A DNA stretch of 64,000 nt from Allomuricauda sp. CAU 1633 (lineage in GTDB: Bacteria > Bacteroidota > Bacteroidia > Flavobacteriales > Flavobacteriaceae), in the NCBI RefSeq assembly GCF_017313225.1, contig NZ_JAFLNE010000003.1:340692-404691 (forward strand). Direction: 5' to 3'. Shown here one piece after another: positions 44,421-53,503 of the stretch. Both the position numbers and the translations under genes were made by a program. Below the pieces are notes generated by a model. That model had not been told where the DNA came from and made no database searches. It was given only the letters and a program-made list of their open reading frames with translations. How positions within the stretch are numbered: the stretch's first letter is position 1; the number at the start of each line of letters is the position of its first letter.

Positions 44421-45098
44421 TTATTCTCCCGCAAAAATGTAACCACAACCCTCTTCTTGGGCTCTACCCAATGCCCAGACTCCAGAGGGCACAATTTGGA
44501 TACCGGGCAACACGGCAGCCTTCCACTCTTCGTATACCGCATTGGGGTCTTTTCCCATCTGCTGTGCAATGGCACCACTATATACATTAAGTGCCAGATT
44601 GCAGACACAGAACATAGCGCCACGCCCCAGCATGTCTTTAACCCCTTGTATCATGGGCAATGGAAAATCACCCTCTTGGGGTTCATAAAATGGATTACGA
44701 TCGTAGGGAGTTCCATCTGCTTTTTTAACATGGAACATTTCTCCCAAGGGATATTTTTTCCAAAGATCATCATGCAACGCCAAGGGAATGGCATCATGTC
44801 GAAATACGGTCATGGCCGTGACCTGATCATCCGTTGACCCCATTTCATTGTTGGACAAATAAAAGGCCCAATTCCAGATAACTGGAAACCCTTTATGCGG
44901 ATAAGAACCATCATACACCACACGATGATTTCCTTTAATGGTTTTCAACCAAGCTTCTGCATCATTCATTTCAGAATGGGTAAATTCTGGCATGCCTGCC
45001 AAAATAGGGTTGGTAAGGGCCGATAATGTGGATGCTGTAGCTCCCAACATCATGGCTCCCATAAAATTTCTTCTCGTTGTTGTTTTTGTTGTTTTCAT
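44421..45098 (-). CDS. Tat-exported DsrE-like protein
   Basis: The 225-residue protein starts with a twin-arginine signal (TTRRNFMGAMM). Its C-terminal half repeats the pattern of the next gene: MFCVCNLAL aligned to IVICQQTM, and VLPGIQIVPSGVWALGRAQEEGCGYI aligned to LIPGVSSVPDGIYEI with a shared EG.GYI ending. This indicates a DsrE-like fold with a possible catalytic cysteine. The N-terminal third is specific and has aromatic and His residues. It starts 8 bp after the cytochrome stop, so it is probably co-transcribed. The Tat route suggests folding or cofactor insertion before export. Confidence 0.75.
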   Translation of the reverse strand: MKTTKTTTRRNFMGAMMLGATASTLSALTNPILAGMPEFTHSEMNDAEAWLKTIKGNHRVVYDGSYPHKGFPVIWNWAFYLSNNEMGSTDDQVTAMTVFRHDAIPLALHDDLWKKYPLGEMFHVKKADGTPYDRNPFYEPQEGDFPLPMIQGVKDMLGRGAMFCVCNLALNVYSGAIAQQMGKDPNAVYEEWKAAVLPGIQIVPSGVWALGRAQEEGCGYIFAGE

Positions 45099-45106
45099 AG
45101 TAGTGT

Positions 45107-46195
45107 TTATTTAGATTTATTGATTTTATGGTTTTCTAGATAGTAATCCATAATAGGTTGGAATGGCCCCAATTGGTGTTGTTCTTCCGTAAATGAATCC
45201 ACATAGGGGCCATACGGTGTAGAAACAGGTTTTTTAACCAAATCCGGAAAATCGACCTCGCGATTGGGTTTGGTAGGTCTAAATTTTTGATTGATGTATC
45301 CCGCCACATCATAGGCCTCCTCATCGGTAAGCAAGGGTTGGTCATAGGTGGTTCCATAGGGCATATTACTCTTAATGAATTCTGCAGCGGTAATGACCCT
45401 GGTCATTCCTGCCCCATTGTTATAGGAATCATTGCCCCAAAGTGGTGGATACAGATAAAGTCCCTCCCCTTCCACAATCTGCCCTTGTCCATCCATTCCA
45501 TGACATTCCACGCAGACTTTCTCAAAAATTAGCTGACCGTGTTCCAAATTCACGGAACGATTGGGTATCTTGACTTTCATAAACCCTTGCCCTTCTATTT
45601 TGCCATCTTCCGGTGCCGCACGGCCCAACCAATCCATGTAGGCCACAAGAGCTTTCATTTCTGCATTGTCTTCCGGCATCATTCTTCCATTCATGCTACG
45701 TTCCATACAGCCATTGATTCGTTCCTCAATCGTCCCAATTTTATCTTCACGTCCACGATATTGGGGAAAGCGTTTAATTACACCGATCAGCGGTGCACCA
45801 TAGGGTTTGGTTCCGCCGTTGAGATGACAACTGGCACAAGCCAAGTTGTTTCCGGCAAATATTTGGGTGGAATCTTTCTGTTTGGGGCCAATGTGTAATG
45901 AGGTATTTCTGAAAATCTCAAACCCCCATTTGATCAGTTCATTTTTCTCGGAAAAGGAGAGGTTGTACACATTATAATCCATGTAGTAGACTTCGTCTGG
46001 AAAAGCAGCGTAGGTTTTTTTCTCAGAACCAAAGCCAATCATGATTACCCCAAATGCCAAAAAAATCAAGAGGGCTGTACAAATGCCCATTTTAGTGCAC
46101 AACCCCCTTATTTGCTTGGATAAGGACTGAAAATCCGTTGAAGCGGAAGTATTTATATTTTTTTGACTTTCCCCCATGCTACCACATTGATTCAT
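45107..46195 (-). CDS. TsdA-like diheme cytochrome c
   Basis: The 362-residue protein has an N-terminal membrane segment (~38-55) and two heme-binding sites: CASCH (120-124) and CVECH (228-232). Around the first heme is the block GVIKRFPQYRGRE ... RINGCMERSMNG, which I recognise as typical of thiosulfate dehydrogenase TsdA. This enzyme joins two thiosulfates into tetrathionate in the periplasm. A Cys in INGCMERSMNG is present, but TsdA usually has a Cys-ligated heme, and the exact ligand is not assigned here. It leads a three-gene unit with two DsrE-like genes. Confidence 0.8.
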   Translation of the reverse strand: MNQCGSMGESQKNINTSASTDFQSLSKQIRGLCTKMGICTALLIFLAFGVIMIGFGSEKKTYAAFPDEVYYMDYNVYNLSFSEKNELIKWGFEIFRNTSLHIGPKQKDSTQIFAGNNLACASCHLNGGTKPYGAPLIGVIKRFPQYRGREDKIGTIEERINGCMERSMNGRMMPEDNAEMKALVAYMDWLGRAAPEDGKIEGQGFMKVKIPNRSVNLEHGQLIFEKVCVECHGMDGQGQIVEGEGLYLYPPLWGNDSYNNGAGMTRVITAAEFIKSNMPYGTTYDQPLLTDEEAYDVAGYINQKFRPTKPNREVDFPDLVKKPVSTPYGPYVDSFTEEQHQLGPFQPIMDYYLENHKINKSK

Positions 46196-46396
46196 TAAAA
46201 TCTATCTGAAGACTTAATTTATAAATGGTAGATCTGGAGTAGCGATATGGTGCAAAACCATGGAATTACCCTAAATACTTTATAGGAAAAACCATATAAA
46301 ACATTGCAAACCAATACATTGTATTAAATTACAAAAAAATGTTAAAATTTAAGTGGTTAGGGTAGGTTATTTGCCCTTTGCGAGGACAATCAGTAA

Positions 46397-46510
46397 TTAG
46401 AACAGCGCTCCTTCTCTCATTTTATCCAAGCGCTTATCAAAATGGTTTTCCATATACTGCATCTCTCCAAGCATGTTATTTTTTAAAAATAAGTATGGAT
46501 TTTGACTCAT
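46397..46510 (-). pseudogene. queG-like gene fragment (37 codons)
   Basis: A short frame from ATG 46510 to TAA 46399-46397 encodes [12 protein letters not shown] in its centre, identical to residues 50-61 of QueG. A 26-bp core is identical at the DNA level (46437-46462 and 43303-43328) with further matches on both sides. The flanks do not match queG (the end reads DKMREGALF), so this looks like a remnant of a duplication or recombination event rather than a working gene. Expression as a small peptide cannot be excluded. Confidence 0.65.
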
Positions 46511-46543
46511 TGACTCATGGAATTCACTAAAAGCTATAAAGAC

Positions 46544-46568
46544 AAAACGGAGCAGTTGGCCCCGTTTT
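46544..46568. terminator. Probable terminator after the frameshifted cytochrome
   Basis: AAAACGG at 46544-46550 pairs with CCGTTTT at 46562-46568. It is followed on the plus strand by a T-rich run. On the minus strand it lies 35 bp after the cytochrome gene. Confidence 0.55.
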
Positions 46569-46602
46569 CTTTTTGATTGATGAATTTTGTGAAAAACTAC
46601 AA

Positions 46603-47194
46603 CTATGAGGTTGGTGGTTGGTAACCTGGAACCACATTTTCAATGGGTTTGATTGACTTCAGATAGGCAAAAATTGCCACAATATCCTCATCCTTAAGGT
46701 TAGCGTAGTTTGTAGGCATGGGTGGCATTATTGGTCGAGTATTGTCCATTCCTTTAAACTTGGCCTCACGCAATGCCTTGGTAAATTGCTCCAATGTCCA
46801 ATTGCCAATTCCTGTTCCATGTGGCGTTAAGTTACCCGAGTAAGAGGTTCCCCCAAGGTCCCACGGCCGCTGTTAGGTCTCCCTTAAAAAGAACCCATGG
46901 TCCAATAGGGACGTTTTCAGGCACAGGGGGCATCTCTTGGGAAGAATCATAGCCCATTAAATATTTTTCCATATCCAAGACCGGACCCATATCGGTCATT
47001 TTCTTTGGAGTGTGACAATCCGCGCAACCCAAAACATCTACCATATATTTTCCATGTGCAACCAAATCTATAGGTGGAAGTTGATTTTCCACTATTTCCT
47101 CAAGGGGTTTTTCCTTTTTCTGTTGACATGAAACAAGAAGGATTAATAGGCCTAATAAGCCTAGAATTTTAGAAAGATTTCTTTGTGTTCTCAT
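46603..47194 (-). pseudogene. Cytochrome c lipoprotein gene interrupted by a single-base frameshift
   Basis: The first part (from ATG 47194) encodes a lipoprotein signal ending LVSC, a heme site CADCH and FKGDLTAAVGPWG, then shifts into a stop near 46832. The second part (to 46603) continues TLEQFTKALREAKFKG ... DEDIVAIFAYLKSIKP. Removing one G from the G5 run at 46850-46854 restores one frame through GPWGTSYSGNLTPHGTGIGNWTLEQF. The joined protein would be a normal monoheme cytochrome of about 196 residues. A homopolymer sequencing error, a recent null mutation or programmed slippage are all possible. Confidence 0.88.
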
Positions 47195-47293
47195 TGTTTT
47201 TACGAATAAATCGCGGCAATATTACAAACAAGAAAAACACAGAAATTTACAATTGTACAATTTGCTTTGCCAACTGTACAAAATGCTTAAATT

Positions 47294-48316
47294 TTAAAAC
47301 AATTGATTTTGACCACCACCTTTAATCCTTCCCAAATGTTTATAAGCCAATTCAGTTACCTCACGCCCTCTTGGGGTGCGCATGATAAACCCTTGTTGAA
47401 TCAGGAAAGGTTCATAAACTTCCTCTATGGTCTCCGCACTTTCCGAAACTGCTGTGGCCAAGGTGGTGATACCCACCGGACCGCCCTTGAACTTGTCAAT
47501 GATGGTGGTTAGGATTTTGTTGTCCATTTCATCCAAACCGTGGGCATCCACGTTCAAGGCTTTGAGGCCAAATTGGGAGATATCCAAATCGATGTTTCCA
47601 TTCCCTTTGATTTGGGCAAAATCCCTTACTCTTCGTAGCAATGCATTGCAAATTCTTGGTGTGCCCCTGCTTCTACCCGCAATTTCTATGGCTGCATCTT
47701 GACTGATGGGCACCTTTAAAATTTCAGCACTTCGTTCCACAATGGTGGAAAGCAATTCGGTATTATAGTATTCCAACCGACTTTGAATGCCAAATCGTGC
47801 CCGCATGGGTGCGGTGAGCAACCCAGAGCGCGTGGTAGCCCCTATCAACGTGAATGGGCTTAGATTGATTTGGACCGTTCGGGCATTGGGGCCCGTCTCT
47901 ATCATGATATCAATTTTGTAATCCTCCATGGCCGAGTAGAGGTACTCTTCCACAATGGGACTAAGTCGGTGGATTTCATCAATGAACAAAACATCCCGCT
48001 CTTCCAAATTAGTGAGCAGTCCGGCCAAATCACCGGGCTTGTCCAAAACCGGGCCCGAAGTCACTTTTATGCCAACGCCAAGTTCATTCGCCAAGATATG
48101 GGCAAGGGTGGTCTTTCCTAATCCAGGAGGGCCGTGAAAAAGGGTATGATCTAAAGCTTCTCCCCGTAAATTGGCAGCCTCAACAAATACTTTCAGGTTT
48201 TCCAGCACTTGTGCCTGACCGGTAAAGTCATCAAAAGTGATGGGCCGGAGCGCTCTTTCGATATCCAGCTCTTCTTGGGAAAAATTCTCGGCAGTTGGGT
48301 CTAAATTTTCATTCAT
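47294..48316 (-). CDS. ruvB: Holliday junction DNA helicase RuvB
   Basis: The 340-residue AAA+ motor drives branch migration with RuvA. Walker A GPPGLGKT at ~62-69, Walker [10 protein letters not shown], the sensor [18 protein letters not shown] and a C-terminal winged helix ([15 protein letters not shown]) are all present. Length and start match the family. No ruvA or ruvC is adjacent. Confidence 0.97.
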   Translation of the reverse strand: MNENLDPTAENFSQEELDIERALRPITFDDFTGQAQVLENLKVFVEAANLRGEALDHTLFHGPPGLGKTTLAHILANELGVGIKVTSGPVLDKPGDLAGLLTNLEERDVLFIDEIHRLSPIVEEYLYSAMEDYKIDIMIETGPNARTVQINLSPFTLIGATTRSGLLTAPMRARFGIQSRLEYYNTELLSTIVERSAEILKVPISQDAAIEIAGRSRGTPRICNALLRRVRDFAQIKGNGNIDLDISQFGLKALNVDAHGLDEMDNKILTTIIDKFKGGPVGITTLATAVSESAETIEEVYEPFLIQQGFIMRTPRGREVTELAYKHLGRIKGGGQNQLF

Positions 48317-48425
48317 CGCTTAACAAATATAGTTGAAAAGCCCATGAGCCTGAAGGCACATCTTAAAAATCTAAGTCTTACCTTAGTTATCACGAAATAG
48401 CAGGCTTTGCCTCAACCTTCAGTTT

Positions 48426-50690
48426 ATGGTCACCACAGAGTATTCCCTTGGAATTTTACAATATATCCCTTTTTTCTATGTCATTTGGTCGGATGACCTT
48501 TTATCGGTTTCTGAAATCTCCGTTGTTGAAAACACCATTGAACAAGACACTTCCTTGGATTCCAATGAAAAAGAGCAGTTGCGGTTTTGGTTGAATCGGG
48601 AAAATCCTCCAACGGATGACGAAATAAAAACTTGGAAGCAAGCCATTTCCACTTCTCAGGTCAAGCTCATTGAAAGTGATACGTACCCGCTAACATCGCT
48701 TAGCCAGCGTTTGGTCAATTTGCAAACCGATGGTTTGGGCTTCAATGAAAATCTCAAACATATCGAAATCAATTTGGGGATTCAACCGAACCATTACAAT
48801 CATTTGTTTGAGGTTGATGTGGTTCATGAAAAAACTTCGGACCAGTATAATGCCAACATTCTGGATCATTTATTGAAAGGTCCCCATGCATTGGTGGTGG
48901 ATGAATTCCGAAGCTTCTTGAATCAACCCATCTTTAAATGGGATATCCGAAGAAAAAAAGAGGATTTCCGGGCCAAAATCTTGGAACAGGTCCAGGTCTT
49001 GGGCAAAAAAGGCTACGGAGCCATGGCCTATCCTTCAGAATTTGGTGGAACGGGAAACATGCCTGCCTATGCGGCCATTTTTGAACATTTAATGTTTATT
49101 GAAGGTAGTCTTGCCGTAAAATTTGGGGTGCAGTTTGGACTTTTTGGGGGCAGCATTCAAAAATTGGGCACCCAAAGGCATCATGACCAATACTTATCCG
49201 ATGCAGGGACAACTAACTTGCTAGGTTGTTTTGCCATGACGGAAACGGGACACGGCTCCAATGTACGGGGCATTAAAACCACCGCGACGTACGACCCAAC
49301 CACCGACTCCATCATTATCGATACTCCTGGAAAAAATGATAATAAGGAATATATCGGTAACGCACTACACTCCAAAATTGCGACGGTTTTTGCACAGCTG
49401 ATCGTGAACGGAAAAAATGAAGGGGTGCATGCTGTATTGGTTCCCCTCAGAAACGAAAAACACGAACTACTTGAAGGCATAATCATTGAAGACAACGGTT
49501 ACAAACTTGGTCTGAATGGGGTGGACAATGGGAAAATTTGGTTCAATAATGTTTCGGTGCCACGGGAAAATCTTTTGGACAAATACGGCGAAATCAAGCC
49601 AGACGGCACCTACCATTCGTCCATAAAAAATCCAAGTAAACGCTTTTTCACCATGTTGGGCACATTGGTGGGTGGACGTATTTGCGTGGCCCGAGGTGCT
49701 CTGGGTGGTGCCAAGATGGCTTTGACCGTTGCCGTAAAATATGCCTTGAATCGGAGACAATTCAATGATAGCGTAAAAGTTCAGGAAGATTTGATTATGG
49801 ACTATCCTACCCATCAACTGCGATTGACCCCTGCTGTGGCCAGTGCCTACGTCTACCATTTTACCTTGGAGGAAATGATGAAGCGCTACAGTGACGAATC
49901 GCAACCGGACAAACGGGAAATAGAAACGCAAGTAGCAGGATTGAAATCGGTGATTACTTGGTTTGCGAATGAGACTATCCAAGAGTGCCGCGAAGCCTGT
50001 GGAGGAAAAGGCTACTTATTGGAAAACCGTATAGCCGACCTAAAGGGCGATGTGGATATTTTCACCACTTTTGAGGGAGACAACACCGTATTATTGCAGT
50101 TGGCCGCCAAAGGTGTACTTTCCGATTTTAAGGCGGAGTTCAACAGTGCGGGTTTTGCATCGGTGCTCAAATTGCTGCAAACACAGCTTTCGGATAAATT
50201 AACGGCCATCAATCCACTTTATTCCAACAAAGTAGATGCAGGGCATTTGTATAATCCCAAGTTTCACAAGCACGCTTTCAACTATCGCACCCGAAGATTA
50301 ACCTACACCTTGGCCATGCGAATTCGTAGCTATATCAAAAAAGGAGTCCCCTCCTATCAAGCTTTTTTAAAGGTGCAGACCCATTTATTGGCGTTGGGAA
50401 AAGCCTACAGCGTAGAGCTGGCCTATTCGGTATTTACTGAATTTTGTGCCAATGTTGAAGATGAGGAATACAAAAGTCTATTGGAAAAATTGGGAACGCT
50501 TTATGCGTTACATCAAATTCATTCGGATGCCCGATGGTATTTGGAGCAGGGCTATATTGGGGGAACCAAATCAAAAGCCATTCGCCAACGTGTGGAACGA
50601 CTGTCCACGGAATTACGACCTCATATTGAAGTATTGGTGGATGGTTTTGGGATTCCCGAACATTGTTTAACGGCTCCTATCGTAAACTAA
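48426..50690 (+). CDS. Acyl-CoA dehydrogenase/oxidase-like flavoprotein
   Basis: The 754-residue protein has a ~90-residue N-terminal extension, then an acyl-CoA dehydrogenase core with FAMTETGHGSNVRGIKT and FTTFEGDNTVLLQ, and a C-terminal acyl-CoA oxidase-like (ACOX) domain. This length and layout resemble peroxisomal acyl-CoA oxidases more than short dehydrogenases, so it may pass electrons to oxygen or to an electron-transfer flavoprotein. It carries out the first step of fatty acid beta-oxidation. The ATG at 48426 is the first in-frame start after ruvB. It is transcribed alone. Confidence 0.9.
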   Translation: MVTTEYSLGILQYIPFFYVIWSDDLLSVSEISVVENTIEQDTSLDSNEKEQLRFWLNRENPPTDDEIKTWKQAISTSQVKLIESDTYPLTSLSQRLVNLQTDGLGFNENLKHIEINLGIQPNHYNHLFEVDVVHEKTSDQYNANILDHLLKGPHALVVDEFRSFLNQPIFKWDIRRKKEDFRAKILEQVQVLGKKGYGAMAYPSEFGGTGNMPAYAAIFEHLMFIEGSLAVKFGVQFGLFGGSIQKLGTQRHHDQYLSDAGTTNLLGCFAMTETGHGSNVRGIKTTATYDPTTDSIIIDTPGKNDNKEYIGNALHSKIATVFAQLIVNGKNEGVHAVLVPLRNEKHELLEGIIIEDNGYKLGLNGVDNGKIWFNNVSVPRENLLDKYGEIKPDGTYHSSIKNPSKRFFTMLGTLVGGRICVARGALGGAKMALTVAVKYALNRRQFNDSVKVQEDLIMDYPTHQLRLTPAVASAYVYHFTLEEMMKRYSDESQPDKREIETQVAGLKSVITWFANETIQECREACGGKGYLLENRIADLKGDVDIFTTFEGDNTVLLQLAAKGVLSDFKAEFNSAGFASVLKLLQTQLSDKLTAINPLYSNKVDAGHLYNPKFHKHAFNYRTRRLTYTLAMRIRSYIKKGVPSYQAFLKVQTHLLALGKAYSVELAYSVFTEFCANVEDEEYKSLLEKLGTLYALHQIHSDARWYLEQGYIGGTKSKAIRQRVERLSTELRPHIEVLVDGFGIPEHCLTAPIVN

Positions 50691-50695
50691 TAGGA

Positions 50696-51520
50696 TCAGT
50701 CGTCCTTTTTAATCAACTGGGCGGTATCCAAAAACTCCAAAATCGTGATTTTGGGTGTCCCGTGAAGATAAATCCGAGACCTTCCTTTGGCACTCAATTC
50801 AAAATCGCCATGGGCATAAATATGGGCTGTTGGGTCGTCTTCCATGGTTATTTTAACGGTTCCCACCTCCATGGTCTCCCCTTTGTATTTTGAATTGCCA
50901 ACCAAGCGAGCTTGAATGGTGCTCGAGGTTCCTTCCAATGTCAAGGAAGCATCATTTTCCAAATCTACCAAACTGGTTTCGTTCACGGCATACACGTAGG
51001 CATCTGCCCTATTTCCTATAGTGACATTTAGCGAATCCACATCTACGTTAAAATCACCATGGCTGGTATCTTCCAAATTGATGTCCATTACGGAGGCACT
51101 GGCTTTGATGTCCAATCGGGTATTGTTGAATCCATCCACAAAGAGCTCATCACTTTGAATAATATCTTGGGAAACAATGCTGCCATCCTTTAGAGAAATT
51201 GCTCTGAGGTCGGTGTAGGTTACGGTGATGTCTAATTGTTTTTTGGCTGTGACATCATAATACGAGCTAATGACCAAAGTACCATCCTGTACTTCAAATT
51301 TAAGAATGTCGATAAGGTTGTCATCGGCGACAATTTCATACCCTGGTCCGAAGGACTTTTTAAGCACTATGTCCAGATTATCATTAAGAATAATGGCATT
51401 GAACGGGGGCAATTCTTCATTGACTTCGGTTACAACACGACTTCCTTTTATTCTCGGTTTTCGTTGCCCCAATGCGATGATGGGAACGCTAAGCAGTAGT
51501 ACAACAAGTATTTTTTTCAT
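50696..51520 (-). CDS. DUF2807 (auto-transporter adhesin head GIN domain) protein
   Basis: The 274-residue protein has a signal peptide ending IALGQ and a repetitive right-handed beta structure of the DUF2807/GIN family, with periodic short strands such as LDIKASASVMDINLEDTSHGDFNVDV. These are secreted or surface proteins of unknown function. The gene converges on the acyl-CoA dehydrogenase with 5 bp between stop codons. Confidence 0.85.
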   Translation of the reverse strand: MKKILVVLLLSVPIIALGQRKPRIKGSRVVTEVNEELPPFNAIILNDNLDIVLKKSFGPGYEIVADDNLIDILKFEVQDGTLVISSYYDVTAKKQLDITVTYTDLRAISLKDGSIVSQDIIQSDELFVDGFNNTRLDIKASASVMDINLEDTSHGDFNVDVDSLNVTIGNRADAYVYAVNETSLVDLENDASLTLEGTSSTIQARLVGNSKYKGETMEVGTVKITMEDDPTAHIYAHGDFELSAKGRSRIYLHGTPKITILEFLDTAQLIKKDD

Positions 51521-51591
51521 GGTTCTTTTTTGGGGTATGGTGCACTAAAGATATTACAATTACTGCTAACTATTGTGATTCAATCATATAC

Positions 51592-51622
51592 CAAAAAAAA
51601 AGCCCATCCTAAAGGATGGGCC
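51592..51622 (-). terminator. Rho-independent terminator of the act-cox operon
   Basis: On the minus strand GCCCATCC-TTTA-GGATGGGC forms a perfect 8-bp stem with a 4-nt loop followed by eight or nine U residues. It ends the transcript 24 bp after coxA. Confidence 0.95.
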
Positions 51623-51644
51623 GTATATTTTTTAAAGATACTCC

Positions 51645-53459
51645 TTAATGGTTGAGTTCTTCTTCGTTTTCTTGTAAGGGTACGTTCTGCGGCACAAAAT
51701 CTTGACCGGCAATAATGTACTCTCCATTTTCGTAGGTCTTGCTATAGTCGTAAGCCCAACGGTATACATGGGGAATTTCACCAGGCCAGTTGCCATGCAT
51801 ATGCTCTTGTGGTGCTGTCCATTCCAAGGTATTGGAGCTCCAAGGGTTTTGAGGCCCTCTTTTTCCATAGAAAATACTGGAGATAAAGTTGTAGACGAAT
51901 ACCAACTGGGCCAATCCCGCAATGATGGCGAATACCGTCATCAATACCTGAACGTTTGTCAACTCATCAAACATAGGGAAAGCTGTGTTCTCATAATAAC
52001 GTCGAGGTACACCAGCCATACCCACAAAGTGCATGGGGAAGAATACTCCGTAGGCACAAATTGCGGTTATCCAGAAGTGGACATATCCTAAATTCTTATT
52101 CATCATTCTACCTTGGAACATTTTAGGGAACCAATGGTATACCCCTGCAAATAGTCCGTACAAGGCTGAAATACCCATTACCAAGTGGAAGTGAGCCACT
52201 ACAAAATAGGTGTCGTGTACGTTGATATCCAAGGTACTGTCACCCAAAATAATACCGGTAAGACCTCCAGAGATGAATGTGGAAACCAAACCTATGGAAA
52301 ATAGCATTCCAGGGTTCAGTTGGAGGTTACCCTTCCATAAAGTGGTGATATAGTTAAATGCTTTTACCGCTGATGGAATCGCAATCAATAGGGTTGTAAA
52401 AGTAAATACAGAGCCCAAGAATGGGTTCATACCAGAAATAAACATGTGGTGACCCCAAACTATGGTTGAAAGGAAGGCAATCGCCAAAATGGAGGCTACC
52501 ATCGCACGATATCCAAAGATGGGTTTCCGTGCATTAGTGGACATTACTTCAGAAGTAATTCCCAATGCTGGTAATAATACGATATATACTTCAGGGTGAC
52601 CCAAGAACCAGAACAGGTGCTCATATAGCACGGGCGAACCACCTTGATAGTGCAATACTTCACCTTGGATGAAAATATCCGATAGGAAGAAAGAGGTTCC
52701 AAAGCTTCTATCCATGATCAACAACAAGGCTGCTGAAAGTAGCACTGGGAATGAAATCACACCGATAACAGCTGTTACGAAGAACGCCCAAATCGTCAAT
52801 GGCAAACGGGTCATTGACATTCCTTTCGTCCTTAGGTTGATAACCGTTACGATATAGTTCAAAGAACCCAATAAGGAAGAGGCAATAAATATGGCCATGG
52901 ATACCAACCAAAGGGTCATACCAGCCCCAGAACCAGGTTGCGCCATAGGTAATGCACTTAAAGGCGGGTAAATAGTCCATCCTGCTGCTGCAGGTCCAGC
53001 CTCAACAAACAAGGAAATCACCATGATGACAGAGGACAGGAAGAACAACCAATAAGATACCATGTTCAAAAAGCCTGATGCCATATCCCTAGCACCAATT
53101 TGCAATGGAATCAATAAGTTACTGAAGGTACCACTTAAACCAGCTGTCAACACAAAGAACACCATAATGGTTCCGTGGATGGTCACCAATGCCAAATAGA
53201 TATCGGCATCCATAACACCATCTGGGGCCCATTTTCCAAGCAAAGCCTCAAAAATAGGGAAAGACTCCCCTGGCCAAGCCAATTGCATTCTAAACAGCAA
53301 TGACATTGCAATACCAATGAATCCCATGATGAGACCCGTAATAAGGTATTGCTTGGAAATCATCTTGTGATCTTGGCTAAAGATGTACTTAGTAATAAAG
53401 GTCTCTTTATGATGATGTCCGTGATCGTCGTGTCCGTGTTCGTGTCCAGTAGCTGACAT
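51645..53459 (-). CDS. coxA: Cytochrome c oxidase subunit I (aa3 type)
   Basis: The 604-residue catalytic subunit reduces oxygen and pumps protons. Twelve helices are predicted. Heme and copper ligands are visible: His95 (heme a), the crosslinked His288-Tyr292 pair in GHPEVY, His337/His338 (CuB), His423 (heme a3) and His425 (heme a) in VAHFHLVMG. The N-terminus has a histidine cluster (GHEHGHDDHGHHH). It is the last gene of the act-cox operon. Confidence 0.97.
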   Translation of the reverse strand: MSATGHEHGHDDHGHHHKETFITKYIFSQDHKMISKQYLITGLIMGFIGIAMSLLFRMQLAWPGESFPIFEALLGKWAPDGVMDADIYLALVTIHGTIMVFFVLTAGLSGTFSNLLIPLQIGARDMASGFLNMVSYWLFFLSSVIMVISLFVEAGPAAAGWTIYPPLSALPMAQPGSGAGMTLWLVSMAIFIASSLLGSLNYIVTVINLRTKGMSMTRLPLTIWAFFVTAVIGVISFPVLLSAALLLIMDRSFGTSFFLSDIFIQGEVLHYQGGSPVLYEHLFWFLGHPEVYIVLLPALGITSEVMSTNARKPIFGYRAMVASILAIAFLSTIVWGHHMFISGMNPFLGSVFTFTTLLIAIPSAVKAFNYITTLWKGNLQLNPGMLFSIGLVSTFISGGLTGIILGDSTLDINVHDTYFVVAHFHLVMGISALYGLFAGVYHWFPKMFQGRMMNKNLGYVHFWITAICAYGVFFPMHFVGMAGVPRRYYENTAFPMFDELTNVQVLMTVFAIIAGLAQLVFVYNFISSIFYGKRGPQNPWSSNTLEWTAPQEHMHGNWPGEIPHVYRWAYDYSKTYENGEYIIAGQDFVPQNVPLQENEEELNH

Positions 53460-53503
53460 AATCTCTTCTAAATTTTGTTTTGGTTCTTTTCCTAGCCTTA
53501 CTA

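Larger units (their letters stand above)
46196..46602. other. AT-rich intergenic region containing a queG-like fragment and a terminator
   Basis: About 200 bp at 46196-46396 is AT-rich and holds no recognisable gene. It probably contains the promoter of the TsdA-like cytochrome. The rest holds the queG-like fragment at 46397-46510 and a hairpin at 46544-46568. Confidence 0.6.

Noticed and set aside
46603..46794. Independent 63-residue cytochrome gene
   Set aside because: It continues the upstream cytochrome frame after a single-base shift and starts in the middle of a helix.
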